This document shows, piece by piece, positions 7,588 to 16,163 of a stretch of DNA of 43,534 nt (position 1 is the stretch's first letter; each line of letters begins with the position of its first letter). A model generated the notes under the pieces. That model did no database searches and was not told the DNA's origin. It saw only the letters and a list, made by a program, of their open reading frames with translations. The stretch comes from Clostridia bacterium (GTDB lineage Bacteria > Bacillota > Clostridia > Christensenellales > Borkfalkiaceae). The DNA is taken from contig JAGHJS010000066.1 in assembly GCA_017886545.1 (NCBI GenBank), positions 1 through 43,534 of the forward strand. Reading direction: 5' to 3'. Position numbers and translations under genes: made by a program.

Positions 7588-8424
7588 ATGAACCAGCCAA
7601 ACGATTTTATTCATTGCAAAAACTTTATCAATGAATTTATAGGCAAACATCTGAATGGCGATATTCATGCCCTTCTCGATTTTGACTTTACCTCTTTACG
7701 ATACGACAAGCGGTTTGGCTGTAATGGCCGCAACTTCGATTGTGATGACACGAATGTAACGCGGGCTATCTGTTTTCTGCTGTGGGGTGAGACATACCCC
7801 GATATAACATTGTCCGATATCGGCACAGGAAAAAAGTATCGTGGCGATACGTTAAATACATTTCGGACGGTTTTAGGCGCTTATCTAACAGAACAACGCT
7901 CTTGCATTGGTATAGAGAGGAGCAACGCCTCTGAACGTTTACGGGCATTAGCAATTAAATTTTATACTATTTATCATTCAATAGGCAACTTTATTCTTTT
8001 ACCAAATATTGCAGAGTCAGACAATAAGCGAGCATATACGCTGAATACATATCGCGGAACAGCTTATAAAGATTATTTCGATTTATTTCTGCAACAATTA
8101 GATATGTGCTTGTCTGCCGGAAATGGCGACCCCCGTTTGAACACGTTAGTCCATCGAAACGAATTTTTCTTTTCTTGGTTAAACACAAATGGCGGGTTAA
8201 AACATTTCCGTAAGTTATGTTGGTTGGAAGATTATTTTGCCGATGATAAGCCGCAAGCTGTTTTCTCCCCATATGTATATTGTTTAAGAAAAAAACAAGA
8301 ATGGACTGAACTTGAAAAGTCGTATTATATTGAACACATTGAAAAATACTTGCTCAAAGCAACAGCGATCATTAAAAATCGCGCAAAAAAAATGATAGAG
8401 CAAATCTCTGTCAAATGCCGCTAA
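7588..8424 (+). CDS. AT-rich orphan, DUF6994-like hypothetical protein
   Basis: A 278-residue soluble protein of unknown function. Its pattern of FDFTSLRYDKRF near the start, GDTLNTF, FYTIYHSIGNFILLPN and YFDLFLQQLD resembles a family of uncharacterised bacterial proteins that I associate with DUF6994, but this is from memory. Base composition is strikingly lower in GC than every neighbour and codon choice is A/T-ending, which points to recent acquisition. There is no good ribosome site before the ATG at 7588. A strong terminator follows 20 bp after the stop. Confidence 0.6.
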   Translation: MNQPNDFIHCKNFINEFIGKHLNGDIHALLDFDFTSLRYDKRFGCNGRNFDCDDTNVTRAICFLLWGETYPDITLSDIGTGKKYRGDTLNTFRTVLGAYLTEQRSCIGIERSNASERLRALAIKFYTIYHSIGNFILLPNIAESDNKRAYTLNTYRGTAYKDYFDLFLQQLDMCLSAGNGDPRLNTLVHRNEFFFSWLNTNGGLKHFRKLCWLEDYFADDKPQAVFSPYVYCLRKKQEWTELEKSYYIEHIEKYLLKATAIIKNRAKKMIEQISVKCR

Positions 8425-8443
8425 ATCACAACACAAAACAACG

Positions 8444-8474
8444 AGAGCCGCGCTGCCTTGCGCGGCTCTTTTTT
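8444..8474 (+). terminator. Intrinsic terminator after the orphan gene
   Basis: A 9-bp perfect stem (AGAGCCGCG with CGCGGCTCT) with an 8-base loop is followed by six Ts at 8469-8474. It lies between convergent genes and probably also stops transcription of rarA on the other strand. Confidence 0.85.
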
Positions 8475-8476
8475 AT

Positions 8477-9820
8477 TTACGGATGCGGCCTGCCTGCGGG
8501 CGGGGTCGGGAGCGTATCGTCGCGCATGCCCTTGCGGCGGCGTACTTCCGCGACCGTCTTTTCAAAGCCCCGCCCCTGCGGACGGTAAAACACCTCGTTT
8601 CTGAGCGCGTCGGGCAGATACTGCTGCTCCACCCACCCGCCGAAATTGTGCGGGTACTTGTAGTTCGCACTCTGCGCCTTGTCCGCGGCAGAGCCGTAAC
8701 TGTTGTCGCGCAGGTACGGCGGCACGGGCGCTTCCGCCACTTCGTGCGCGGCGCGCTTCGCGCCGTCCATCGCCAGGATCACCGAGTTGGATTTTTCCGC
8801 CTCGCACACATAGATGATGGCGTTGCTGAGCGGAATGAGCCCTTCGGGTGCGCCCAGCTTTTCAAATGCGGTGAGCGCGCTTACCGCCACGACCAGCGCG
8901 TTCGGATCCGCCATCCCCACATCCTCGCTCGCGTGCACGACGAGGCGGCGCGCGATGAGCAAGGGGTCGCACCCGCCCTCGATGAGGCGGAAGGCATAGA
9001 AGAGCGCGGCGTTCGCATCGCTTCCGCGCAGGCTCTTGCAGAAGGCGGAAAGATAGTCGTAATACGCGTCCTCGTTGTAGGAGAGCGCCTTGCGCTGGAT
9101 GGACTGCTCGGCGTCGGCAAGGGTCACATGGATGCTCCCGTCCGCCGCGGGCGGCGTGGTGAGCACCGCAAGCTCGAGCGCGTTGTACGCCGTGCGCAGA
9201 TCCCCCGCCGCCGTGCGCGCGATGTGCGAAAGCGCGTTCTCGTCCATTTTTACATTGTAGGCGCGCAGCCCCTTGCGCGAGGTGAGCGCCGCCTCCAGCG
9301 CGCCGCGGATCTCCGCCTCGGTCAGCCGCTTGAACTCGAACACGCGGCAGCGGGAGACGATCGCGGGCGTCATGGACGCGTACGGGTTTTCCGTCGTCGA
9401 CCCGATGAACACGAGCGTGCCTTGCTCGACGGAAGGCAGCAGGGAATCGAGCTGCGCCTTGTTGAAGCGGTGACACTCGTCCAGCAGAAGGTAGGTGCGC
9501 TTGCCGTACAACTTGAGCGCCGTGCGCGCGTCCTCCACCGCCTTCTTTACGTCGGCGACGCCGCTCTGCACGGCGTTCAGTTTGATAAATTTGCCGTGCG
9601 TGGTGCTCGCGATGATGTGCGCAAGCGTCGTCTTGCCGCAGCCGGGCGGTCCCCAGAAGATACAGCTGCCCAGCCTGTCCAGTTTGATGGCACGCCGCAG
9701 AAGGCTGCCTTCCGCCACGATGTGGCTCTGCCCGATGAATTCGTCAAGGTTGGACGGCCGCATTTTTTCGGCAAGCGGCTTCGCGTCGTTTTCATTGTTG
9801 TTCAGATCAAAGAGGTCCAT
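8477..9820 (-). CDS. rarA: Replication-associated recombination AAA+ ATPase RarA/MgsA
   Basis: RarA acts at stalled replication forks in the DNA damage response. The 447-residue protein has an N-terminal AAA+ domain with Walker A GPPGCGKTT (57-65), Walker B LLLDECHRF, sensor 1 FIGSTTENPYASM and sensor 2 GDLRTAYNALELA, then the MgsA C-terminal tetramerisation domain (RKALSYNEDAYYDYLSAFCKS and ARRLVVHASEDVGMADPNAL). Length matches the family. The ATG at 9820 is preceded by a weak AGGA. It is 68 bp downstream of the patatin gene on the same strand, with a repeat copy in the gap. Confidence 0.96.
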   Translation of the reverse strand: MDLFDLNNNENDAKPLAEKMRPSNLDEFIGQSHIVAEGSLLRRAIKLDRLGSCIFWGPPGCGKTTLAHIIASTTHGKFIKLNAVQSGVADVKKAVEDARTALKLYGKRTYLLLDECHRFNKAQLDSLLPSVEQGTLVFIGSTTENPYASMTPAIVSRCRVFEFKRLTEAEIRGALEAALTSRKGLRAYNVKMDENALSHIARTAAGDLRTAYNALELAVLTTPPAADGSIHVTLADAEQSIQRKALSYNEDAYYDYLSAFCKSLRGSDANAALFYAFRLIEGGCDPLLIARRLVVHASEDVGMADPNALVVAVSALTAFEKLGAPEGLIPLSNAIIYVCEAEKSNSVILAMDGAKRAAHEVAEAPVPPYLRDNSYGSAADKAQSANYKYPHNFGGWVEQQYLPDALRNEVFYRPQGRGFEKTVAEVRRRKGMRDDTLPTPPAGRPHP

Positions 9821-9849
9821 TCTTTCAAAATCCTGTTATTTTATCGTTT

Positions 9850-9867
9850 TATGTGTGGCATAGTACT
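9850..9867 (+). repeat. Short interspersed palindromic repeat, copy 2
   Basis: TATGTGTGGCATAGTACT lies in the 68-bp gap between the patatin gene and rarA. It shares the first TATG and the CATAGTACT end with copies at 4991 and 11900; like the 11900 copy it is preceded by CGTTT. Confidence 0.5.
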
Positions 9868-9888
9868 TGATTTTTGTGCAAAATTCTC

Positions 9889-10680
9889 CTATTCGACGAT
9901 GAGTGTGCGGATTTTTTCAGCATTTTCCGTTCCGATGCGGTACCCAGCTTCGTACGCCTCGTCATAGTATCTGACCTTGTATTGGCTCAGGTCCCCCATA
10001 TCCGGTTCCAGCCAGAGGTCGGTGATGCGGCGGGTACGGCGGCGCTCCGCCTGCGTGCGCGCGTCGTCCATGATGTCGTATACCCGCGCCACGAGCGAAA
10101 GGACGTGCGGCACCTTCTCCGTTTCGCGGCACCTGCCGAGCACGTCGACCGCGACAACGACGTCAGCCCCCATCGCCTTGACCTGCCGTACGGGCACGCG
10201 GCAGAGCACGCCGCCGTCCACATACAGACCGCCCTCCCGCTCCACGGGGCGGAACACCGCGGGGATAGTGCCCGACGCGAGCACCGCGGAGAGCAGGTCG
10301 CCCGAAGAGAAGGTCGCCTCCTTCCCGCTCTTTATATCGACAGCGACGCAACAGAACGGGATACGCAGCTCTTCAAAGGTGCGCGCCGCGATGTGCGCTT
10401 CCAAGAATTTGCGCGCCCGCTCCCATTTCAAAAGCCCCAGCCTGCGGATGGGGCGCACGCCGAGGTCGACCACGTCGCCCGCGCGGAGCGATTTAAGCGC
10501 TTCGCGCATTTCGTCCGCCGTCATTCCCGCGGCATAGCACGCGCCGATGACGCTGCCCATCGAAGAGCCCGCAAGAAAGTCGGGAACGATCCCCGCTTCC
10601 TCCATCGCCTTTAAAAAACCGACGTGCGCGACGCCGCGCGCACCGCCCGCGCCGAGCGCGAATCCGAGCGTTTTCGGCAT
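9889..10680 (-). CDS. Patatin-like phospholipase (RssA/YlbK type)
   Basis: A 263-residue serine acyl hydrolase. The oxyanion hole GAGGARG (10-16), the nucleophile Ser40 in GSSMG and the partner Asp155 in VDGG are all present, so the catalytic dyad is intact. It has no signal peptide and is the size of the small bacterial patatins such as YlbK. The natural lipid substrate is not known for these. The ATG at 10680 follows GGAGGGGAGAAT. It is divergent from ylbJ; in Bacillus ylbJ and ylbK also lie close together, which supports both calls. Confidence 0.9.
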   Translation of the reverse strand: MPKTLGFALGAGGARGVAHVGFLKAMEEAGIVPDFLAGSSMGSVIGACYAAGMTADEMREALKSLRAGDVVDLGVRPIRRLGLLKWERARKFLEAHIAARTFEELRIPFCCVAVDIKSGKEATFSSGDLLSAVLASGTIPAVFRPVEREGGLYVDGGVLCRVPVRQVKAMGADVVVAVDVLGRCRETEKVPHVLSLVARVYDIMDDARTQAERRRTRRITDLWLEPDMGDLSQYKVRYYDEAYEAGYRIGTENAEKIRTLIVE

Positions 10681-10771
10681 ATTCTCCCCTCCGCAAAAAT
10701 ACAGTAGCAATATGTACGAATATCCCGTCCGACAGCGCGCGCCGCTTTCCGCGCGCGCACAAGAAACGGTG

Positions 10772-11887
10772 ATGAGCAGTCAGCACACACGCTCCGCCGC
10801 CCGCAAACAAAAGAAGCCGTTCCGCGCCAAAACCCCGCGACGCCGCAGACTGCCCGCAGCATTGCTCTCCGTGCTTCTGCTTTTCCTGCTCTGTCTGCTC
10901 CTTACCGCCCCTGCGCGCTACGCAGAGGCGTGCATTCAGGGCATGGCGTTGTGGGCAAAGGCAGTCCTGCCCGCACTCTTCCCCTTCCTTATCCTGACGG
11001 GGCTTTTGACCAAGCTGGGCGTTGCACAGAAACTTGCGGACAGACTTTCGCCCTTGACAGAGAAGATCGGATTGCCCGGCAGCGCGGCTTACTGCCTGCT
11101 CGTGAGCCTGCTTTCGGGATACCCCGTCGGCAGCCGTACCGTTGCCGACCTGTACAAAGGCGGCGCGATCACCCGCGAACAGGCAAAGCGCATGAGCGTG
11201 CTCTGCTCTACTTCGGGGCCGATGTTCCTCGTCGGGAGCGTGGGCGGCGCGATGTTCGGGAGCGCCGCCGCGGGAGCTGTCTTACTCGCCGCGCACCTGC
11301 TCGCAGTCATAGGCGTATATCTCGCATTGTACTTTGCAAACCGACGAAAAAAAAGAAATATACACGCCGGACAGAAAGCCCCTGCGCCGCACGCCGGGCT
11401 GAAAAAAACAATGCCTCCGCACGCCCTGCGCGTACAAAACAAAACCGCCGCGCCGCACCCCGATACGGACGGCATCCTCGCCGCATCCGTACAGAGCGGC
11501 GTGCTTACCGTACTGTGCGTGGGCGGGTTCATCGCCTTCTTTTCCGTGCTGATGCAGGCGCTTTCCGACCTGCACATATCGGTGCCGCTCGAACGGCTCC
11601 TCTCGTTTCCTCTCTCTGCCGCGGGCTCCGAAGGCGCCGCCGCGGGACTTACGGCAGGGCTGCTGGAAGCGACGCAAGGCTGCGCCTCGATCGCGGCGAG
11701 CGGCGCGCCGCTCGCCCTGCCGCTGTGCGCCTTCCTCGTCACGTTCGGAGGCGGAAGCATCCTCGCACAACAGCTCGCTTTCCTTACGGGCGCGGGCGTA
11801 AAGGCGGGGCCCTTTATCGGGATAAAGATACTGCAAGGCATAGCAGCTTTCCTCCTATGCCTTGCGTTTTGCTCTTTTGTTTTATGA
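10772..11887 (+). CDS. ylbJ: Sporulation integral membrane protein YlbJ
   Basis: A 371-residue polytopic membrane protein with the nucleoside-recognition/Gate domains typical of YlbJ and SpoVV/SpmA-like proteins; in Bacillus YlbJ is needed for late spore maturation. Diagnostic segments are ALFPFLILTGLL, LVSLLSGYPVGSRTVADLY (about 109-127) and LCSTSGPMFLVGSVG. A basic, poorly conserved cytoplasmic loop separates two groups of helices. The start is uncertain: ATG 10772 (used here, weak site) or ATG 10712, 20 codons upstream. Its presence suggests a spore-forming ancestor or a sporulating host. It is convergent with pheA. Confidence 0.87.
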   Translation: MSSQHTRSAARKQKKPFRAKTPRRRRLPAALLSVLLLFLLCLLLTAPARYAEACIQGMALWAKAVLPALFPFLILTGLLTKLGVAQKLADRLSPLTEKIGLPGSAAYCLLVSLLSGYPVGSRTVADLYKGGAITREQAKRMSVLCSTSGPMFLVGSVGGAMFGSAAAGAVLLAAHLLAVIGVYLALYFANRRKKRNIHAGQKAPAPHAGLKKTMPPHALRVQNKTAAPHPDTDGILAASVQSGVLTVLCVGGFIAFFSVLMQALSDLHISVPLERLLSFPLSAAGSEGAAAGLTAGLLEATQGCASIAASGAPLALPLCAFLVTFGGGSILAQQLAFLTGAGVKAGPFIGIKILQGIAAFLLCLAFCSFVL

Positions 11888-11899
11888 TTTTTGCCGTTT

Positions 11900-11917
11900 T
11901 ATGCCGCACATAGTACT
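11900..11917 (+). repeat. Short interspersed palindromic repeat, copy 3
   Basis: TATGCCGCACATAGTACT lies in the 40-bp gap between the convergent ylbJ and pheA ends. It shares the TATG start and CATAGTACT end with copies at 4991 and 9850, and CCGTTT before it resembles copy 2. Confidence 0.5.
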
Positions 11918-11927
11918 GTGCAACAGC

Positions 11928-12752
11928 TCAATAACAGCCCAAAAGCCTGAAATTTTTGCTGTACTCTTCCAAACGGTTCACAACGACCTGCACACTCGGT
12001 TCGGCGATGTCGCCCTTGAATTCGATGAAAAAGCAGTACTCCCCCGGCGAATTTTTGATGGGGCGCGATTCGATCTTCGTCATGTTCAGATCGAACGCGG
12101 CAAGGATCTGCAGCATCTTTACGAGCGCGCCCGGCTCGTGCGGGCAGCTCGCCGCAAAGTAGACGAAGCTGCTGTGTTCGGGAAGAGCAGCCGCCCCCTT
12201 TTTGACGAGCAGAAAGTGCGTAAAATTCTTCGGCTCGTCCGCAATGTTCCCGCCGAGGAAGGCGAATCCCTCCGCGCGCACATGCGAACCGACGATGCCC
12301 GCGTCCCCCTCCCGCTCGAGGTGAGACAGGCTCTCCGCCGTGGATTCGGTATAGATCAGCTCCGCCTGCGGCAGTTCGCGCGAAAGGAACTTTCCGCATT
12401 GCAGGATCGCCTGTTGGTGCGAAAAGATGCGCCGCACCTGCGAAAGCTCCGTTCCCGCCCTTGCGATCAGCCGATGTTCGATCTTCAAAAGATATTCGCG
12501 CACGGCAAACAAATCGGCAGACGCATACAGCAGATCGAGGTTCTGCGTGACCGCGCCCTGCAGCGTATTTTCCACCGGCAGGACGGCGCAATCCGCCTCC
12601 CCTCTTTCCACTGCGTCCGCCGCCGCGTAAAAACTGCCGCAGGGCATCCCGCAAGCTTCCGGCGCAAGCGCCTTTGCCGCAAGAGACGAATAGCTCCCCT
12701 GCGGACCGAGATAGCTTACGCGCCCGCACGGCTGTTTCGGCTGTTCTGACAT
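11928..12752 (-). CDS. pheA: Prephenate dehydratase
   Basis: PheA converts prephenate to phenylpyruvate in phenylalanine synthesis. The 274-residue product has the catalytic domain (YLGPQGSYSSLAA at 14-26, LPVENTLQGAV at 58-68, YTESTAESLSHL) and a C-terminal ACT domain with PGALVKML and the phenylalanine-binding ESRP, so it should be feedback inhibited. The usually invariant Thr-Arg-Phe reads Thr178-His179-Phe180 (NFTHFLLV), a notable change next to the catalytic Thr. It is the last gene of the alr operon, 14 bp after the DAHP synthase gene. Confidence 0.93.
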   Translation of the reverse strand: MSEQPKQPCGRVSYLGPQGSYSSLAAKALAPEACGMPCGSFYAAADAVERGEADCAVLPVENTLQGAVTQNLDLLYASADLFAVREYLLKIEHRLIARAGTELSQVRRIFSHQQAILQCGKFLSRELPQAELIYTESTAESLSHLEREGDAGIVGSHVRAEGFAFLGGNIADEPKNFTHFLLVKKGAAALPEHSSFVYFAASCPHEPGALVKMLQILAAFDLNMTKIESRPIKNSPGEYCFFIEFKGDIAEPSVQVVVNRLEEYSKNFRLLGCY

Positions 12753-12766
12753 TTCGCCTTTCCTCT

Positions 12767-13792
12767 CTACACTTTTTCGGCAATGTCGAGCACGAGGCGC
12801 TCCGTATCCGCCCAGCCGAGGCAGGGGTCGGTGATGGACTTTCCGTACACGACGTCCTCCTTCTGGCAGCCTTCCTCGATGAAACTCTCGATCATGAACC
12901 CTTTCACGTATTTTTTGAAATCCTTGTCATAGAGGCGGTTGCCGAGCACCTCCTCCACGATACGGATCTGCTGTTTGAACTGTTTCCCCGAATTGGAGTG
13001 GTTCGTATCGATGATGATGGCAGGATGCTTCAGCCCCGTCTGCGAATAACCTTCGATCACCTTCATCACCGTTTCATAATGGAAATTCGGTATATCGTTG
13101 CCGTACCCGTCCACCGCGCCGCGGAGCACCGCGTGCGCCAGCTCGTTCCCCGTTGTGCGCACCTGCCAGTTCTGGTACTTGAACACCTGCCCGCCGCTCT
13201 GCGCCGCGTAGATCGAGTTCAGCAAAACGGGAACGGACCCGCTCATCGGATTTTTGATCCCGACGGGAAGTTCGATGCCGCTCGCAACGAGGCGATGCAT
13301 CTGGTTTTCGCTCGAACGCGCCCCGATCGCTATGTATGTCAGAAGATCTTCCATATACGCATAGTTTTCGGGGTACAGCATTTCGTCGGCGGCGGAAAGC
13401 CCGCTCGCGCCGATGGCGTCGATGTGCAGACGGCGGATGGTGAGGATGCCCTTTAAAATATCTTCGCGGCTCTTCGGGTCGGGCTGGGTGAACATGCCCT
13501 TATATCCCACCCCCTTCGTGCGGGGCTTGTTCGTATAGATGCGCGGGACAAGAACGATCCTGTCTTTCACCTTTTCGTTGAGCTTCCCGAGCCGCTCCAC
13601 ATAGTCGAGCACGGGCTTGCTTTCATGCGCGGAACACGGCCCGACGATCACGAGCAGCTTGTCCGTTTCGCCGCGGATGACGGAGGACGCAAGCCCGTCG
13701 CGCTCCGCTTTGATCTTTTTCAGCTCCGCAGGTAGCGGAAGCTGATCCAGGATCTCCTCCGCCGAAGGAATGAGTTCTTCTCTTTTAAACAT
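12767..13792 (-). CDS. aroF: 3-deoxy-7-phosphoheptulonate synthase, class I (AroF/G/H type)
   Basis: This enzyme condenses PEP and erythrose 4-phosphate to DAHP, the first step of aromatic amino acid synthesis. The 341-residue protein has the class I-alpha motifs IVGPCSAHE (about 49-57), YTNKPRTKGVGYKG (86-99), GARSSENQMHR, GIKNPMSGS and IIDTNHSNSGK. It has no fused chorismate mutase or ACT domain. The gene starts inside the last codons of coaD (8-bp overlap) and is followed by pheA after 14 bp. It could be any of AroF, AroG or AroH in its feedback specificity, which I cannot tell. Confidence 0.94.
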   Translation of the reverse strand: MFKREELIPSAEEILDQLPLPAELKKIKAERDGLASSVIRGETDKLLVIVGPCSAHESKPVLDYVERLGKLNEKVKDRIVLVPRIYTNKPRTKGVGYKGMFTQPDPKSREDILKGILTIRRLHIDAIGASGLSAADEMLYPENYAYMEDLLTYIAIGARSSENQMHRLVASGIELPVGIKNPMSGSVPVLLNSIYAAQSGGQVFKYQNWQVRTTGNELAHAVLRGAVDGYGNDIPNFHYETVMKVIEGYSQTGLKHPAIIIDTNHSNSGKQFKQQIRIVEEVLGNRLYDKDFKKYVKGFMIESFIEEGCQKEDVVYGKSITDPCLGWADTERLVLDIAEKV

Positions 13793-14279
13793 TGTTTTTT
13801 GCCTCTTGCAGGTATTTCCTCAGATCCCCCCTGATCTCCTCCGGAATATATTTATCCACCTCTTTCCCGAACCGCAGCGCGTCCTTCACAAGCGAAGAAC
13901 TGATGTGCAGAAACTCCTGCCGCGTCGGCAAAAAGACGGTGATCATGTCCCTGTACATATCCATATTGATGTAATTGAGCTGCGCCTCGTAGTCGTAATC
14001 GGTGCCGTTGCGGATGCCGCGGACGTAAAACTTTGCGCCTTCGCGCTGCAACAGGTCGACGGTCAGCCCGTCATACGAAAGCACGCGCACGTTTTTATAG
14101 GAGGCGAACACCTTTTTCAGCATGGAAAGGCGCGCCTCTTCCGAAAAGAGCGGGCGCTTGTTCGGATTGATGAGAATGGCGACGATCACCTCGTCGAACA
14201 GCTCCAGACACTTTAAAACGATGTCCTTGTGCCCGAGCGTGGGCGGGTCGAACGTACCCGCAAAAACGCATTTTTTCAT
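13785..14279 (-). CDS. coaD: Phosphopantetheine adenylyltransferase
   Basis: CoaD transfers AMP to 4'-phosphopantetheine in coenzyme A synthesis. The 164-residue product has the nucleotidyltransferase signature FAGTFDPPTLGHKDI (6-20, TxGH), NPNKRPLFS, the YVRGIRNGTDYDYEAQL segment (about 89-105) and HISSSLVK near the end. The ATG at 14279 follows GGAGGAGAAG; the longer in-frame start has no such site. It lies 62 bp after rsmD, a classic pairing in Firmicutes. Confidence 0.96.
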   Translation of the reverse strand: MKKCVFAGTFDPPTLGHKDIVLKCLELFDEVIVAILINPNKRPLFSEEARLSMLKKVFASYKNVRVLSYDGLTVDLLQREGAKFYVRGIRNGTDYDYEAQLNYINMDMYRDMITVFLPTRQEFLHISSSLVKDALRFGKEVDKYIPEEIRGDLRKYLQEAKNNV

Positions 14280-14341
14280 CTTCTCCTCCCCCGAGGCGGC
14301 ACGCCTTCCGCGCCGTTCCCCGTCCTGCGCATCGCACAAGC

Positions 14342-14872
14342 CTATCCGAGCTCGAAAAAAGTCAGGTATGCGATGCCGTATTTGCGCTCGTCGTATTTGA
14401 CCAGCCCCTCCACCTTTTCCGTAAAAGGCGCGTCGCTCTCCAGCACGGCGACCCCGCCCGCATTGAGCAGCCCGTGCGCCGCGACGAGCGCGAGCGCCTC
14501 CCGCCCGAACCCGCTCTTGTACGGCGGGTCGATGTAAACGACGTCAAACGTGACATGCAGCCTCGCGGGGAGCAAGCGGAAATCCAGGTTATGCACCTGC
14601 GCGTCCGCATGCAGCAGCGCGAGGTTTTTGCGCAGCACCGCAAGGCTGTCCGCCGAAACGTCGTTGAACACGACAAGATCGGCGCCGCGCGACAAGGCTT
14701 CCAACCCTACCCCGCCGCTGCCGCAGAACAAGTCCAGCACGTTCGCCCCCGATATTTCGGGCGCGAGGATATTGAAGAGCGCTTCGCGCACCCTGTCGGA
14801 GGTCGGGCGGATCTCCCGCCCCTTGAATTCCGCCAGCTTTCTGCCACGGTATTTTCCGCCGATGATCCTCAC
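14342..14872 (-). CDS. rsmD: 16S rRNA (guanine966-N2)-methyltransferase RsmD
   Basis: The 176-residue SAM-dependent methyltransferase modifies G966 of 16S rRNA. It starts with the typical MRIIGGKYRGRKL and RPTSDRVREALFNIL (22-36), has the SAM-binding VLDLFCGSGGVGLEALSRGA (45-64) and the catalytic DPPY in YIDPPYKSG. The start is GTG at 14872 with AGGAGCGACA before it. Followed by coaD as in most Firmicutes; preceded at 8 bp by the membrane protein gene. Confidence 0.96.
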   Translation of the reverse strand: MRIIGGKYRGRKLAEFKGREIRPTSDRVREALFNILAPEISGANVLDLFCGSGGVGLEALSRGADLVVFNDVSADSLAVLRKNLALLHADAQVHNLDFRLLPARLHVTFDVVYIDPPYKSGFGREALALVAAHGLLNAGGVAVLESDAPFTEKVEGLVKYDERKYGIAYLTFFELG

Positions 14873-14880
14873 TGTCGCTC

Positions 14881-15606
14881 CTACTTTTTGCCGGTTTTGG
14901 AGGTCTGCGACTTCTTCCGCTCTTCAAGCTCCCTGTTGCGGCGGCGCTGTTCTTCGATACGCGCCTCGCGCGCCAGCTTCTGCTCTTCGATGCGTTCGGA
15001 GCGCTGTTCGAGCATGACCTGCCTTCTGCGCTCTTTGTTGGCGCCCAACTCATACCCGAAAATGCAGCAGGCGAGATACAGCGCGATCGGAACGAACCCG
15101 AACCAAAGCAGCCAGAACGGGAAGCCGCTCGCAGAGCCCGTCGCGATGGAATACACCATCGTTTCGGGGAAATACGCCCAGCCGCACACAAAGCCCATCA
15201 CCGCGCGCGCCGTAACGCTTTTCGCGAGCGCCGCAACGAGGATGAGGATGATCGGGATGATGCAGACCGCCAACCCGATCGTCAGCCCCTTGTACGGGCG
15301 GTACTCCTTGGAAAGGCGGTACTTTCCGTTCGCCGTGCTCTCGCTGCCGACCACGCCCGCACGGCGCGCGTCGCCCTGCTCTTTCATCTTATACGCCGAT
15401 TCGCCCGCCGCGCGCATGTAAACAAGCCCCGCCACACAGCAGCCCGCGAACAGCAGAACGATCAGGATCGCCTGCAGCGCGGCGATCTCGATCGCCATCA
15501 CGGCAAGCATCGTGATGCCGAACATCAGATTCAGGATGAACGGCGTCGCCATCCTGCGCAGGTATTCGACGATCTCCCATCCGATACGGGAAAGTATTTG
15601 CTTCAT
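14881..15606 (-). CDS. Uncharacterised four-helix membrane protein with charged coiled-coil tail
   Basis: I do not recognise this 241-residue protein. About four hydrophobic helices (roughly 20-42, 43-66, 106-130 and 158-185) are followed by a basic, glutamine/arginine/glutamate-rich tail (about 190-241) predicted to be a long helix in the cytoplasm. The start overlaps the cyclo-ligase stop (ATGA), so it is clearly a member of the alr operon. No enzymatic motif is visible. It may scaffold or anchor something, but that would be a guess. Confidence 0.75.
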   Translation of the reverse strand: MKQILSRIGWEIVEYLRRMATPFILNLMFGITMLAVMAIEIAALQAILIVLLFAGCCVAGLVYMRAAGESAYKMKEQGDARRAGVVGSESTANGKYRLSKEYRPYKGLTIGLAVCIIPIILILVAALAKSVTARAVMGFVCGWAYFPETMVYSIATGSASGFPFWLLWFGFVPIALYLACCIFGYELGANKERRRQVMLEQRSERIEEQKLAREARIEEQRRRNRELEERKKSQTSKTGKK

Positions 15607-16163
15607 TGTTCCTCCGCCTTCTCCCGCCGCAGCACACGCTTGTCCGTGACAATGACGTCCAGACGCGCGTCATGCGCCTCTGCGGGAATGGTTTTTATCA
15701 GTTGCACATCGTAACAGATGCCGATTTTAAAAGTACCGCGCCCCTCGCGCGCAAAATAGCGGTCGTAATACCCGCCGCCGTAACCCAGCCTGCGAAACAG
15801 CCCGTCCGCCGCGAGCAGCGGCGCGACGCACACGTCGGGCGCGCCTGCAAACGGCTCGCCGCACGGCTCTTCGATACCGAACGCGCCGCGTGCAAGAGGC
15901 TGCCCCGTATAGCGGACGGCGACCATCTCCCCGTTCTCCACGCGCGGAAGGAAGACCTCCTTCCCCGCGCCGCACAGTGCGGCAAGGATGGCGCCCGTAT
16001 CCGCCTCCGTTCCGAAAGACTTGTACACGAACAGGCTTTTCGCCGCGGCAACTTCGGGCAGTGCGAGCAGCGCTTCGCCGATCGCCCGATCGGCGGCGGC
16101 GCGCCCTTCCACCGCCGCGCGCACCGCCTTCATTTCGCGGCGCAGCGTCTTTTTATCCTTCAT
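15603..16163 (-). CDS. 5-formyltetrahydrofolate cyclo-ligase
   Basis: This enzyme (YgfA/FAU1, MTHFS) uses ATP to turn 5-formyl-THF into 5,10-methenyl-THF, rescuing a storage or by-product folate. The 186-residue product shows the N-terminal KKTLRREMKAVR, the FLPRVENGEM segment, GIEEPCGEP (folate contact region) and the diagnostic LGYGGGYYDRYFA (about 127-139). It overlaps alr by 11 bp and the next membrane gene by 4 bp. Confidence 0.94.
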   Translation of the reverse strand: MKDKKTLRREMKAVRAAVEGRAAADRAIGEALLALPEVAAAKSLFVYKSFGTEADTGAILAALCGAGKEVFLPRVENGEMVAVRYTGQPLARGAFGIEEPCGEPFAGAPDVCVAPLLAADGLFRRLGYGGGYYDRYFAREGRGTFKIGICYDVQLIKTIPAEAHDARLDVIVTDKRVLRREKAEEQ

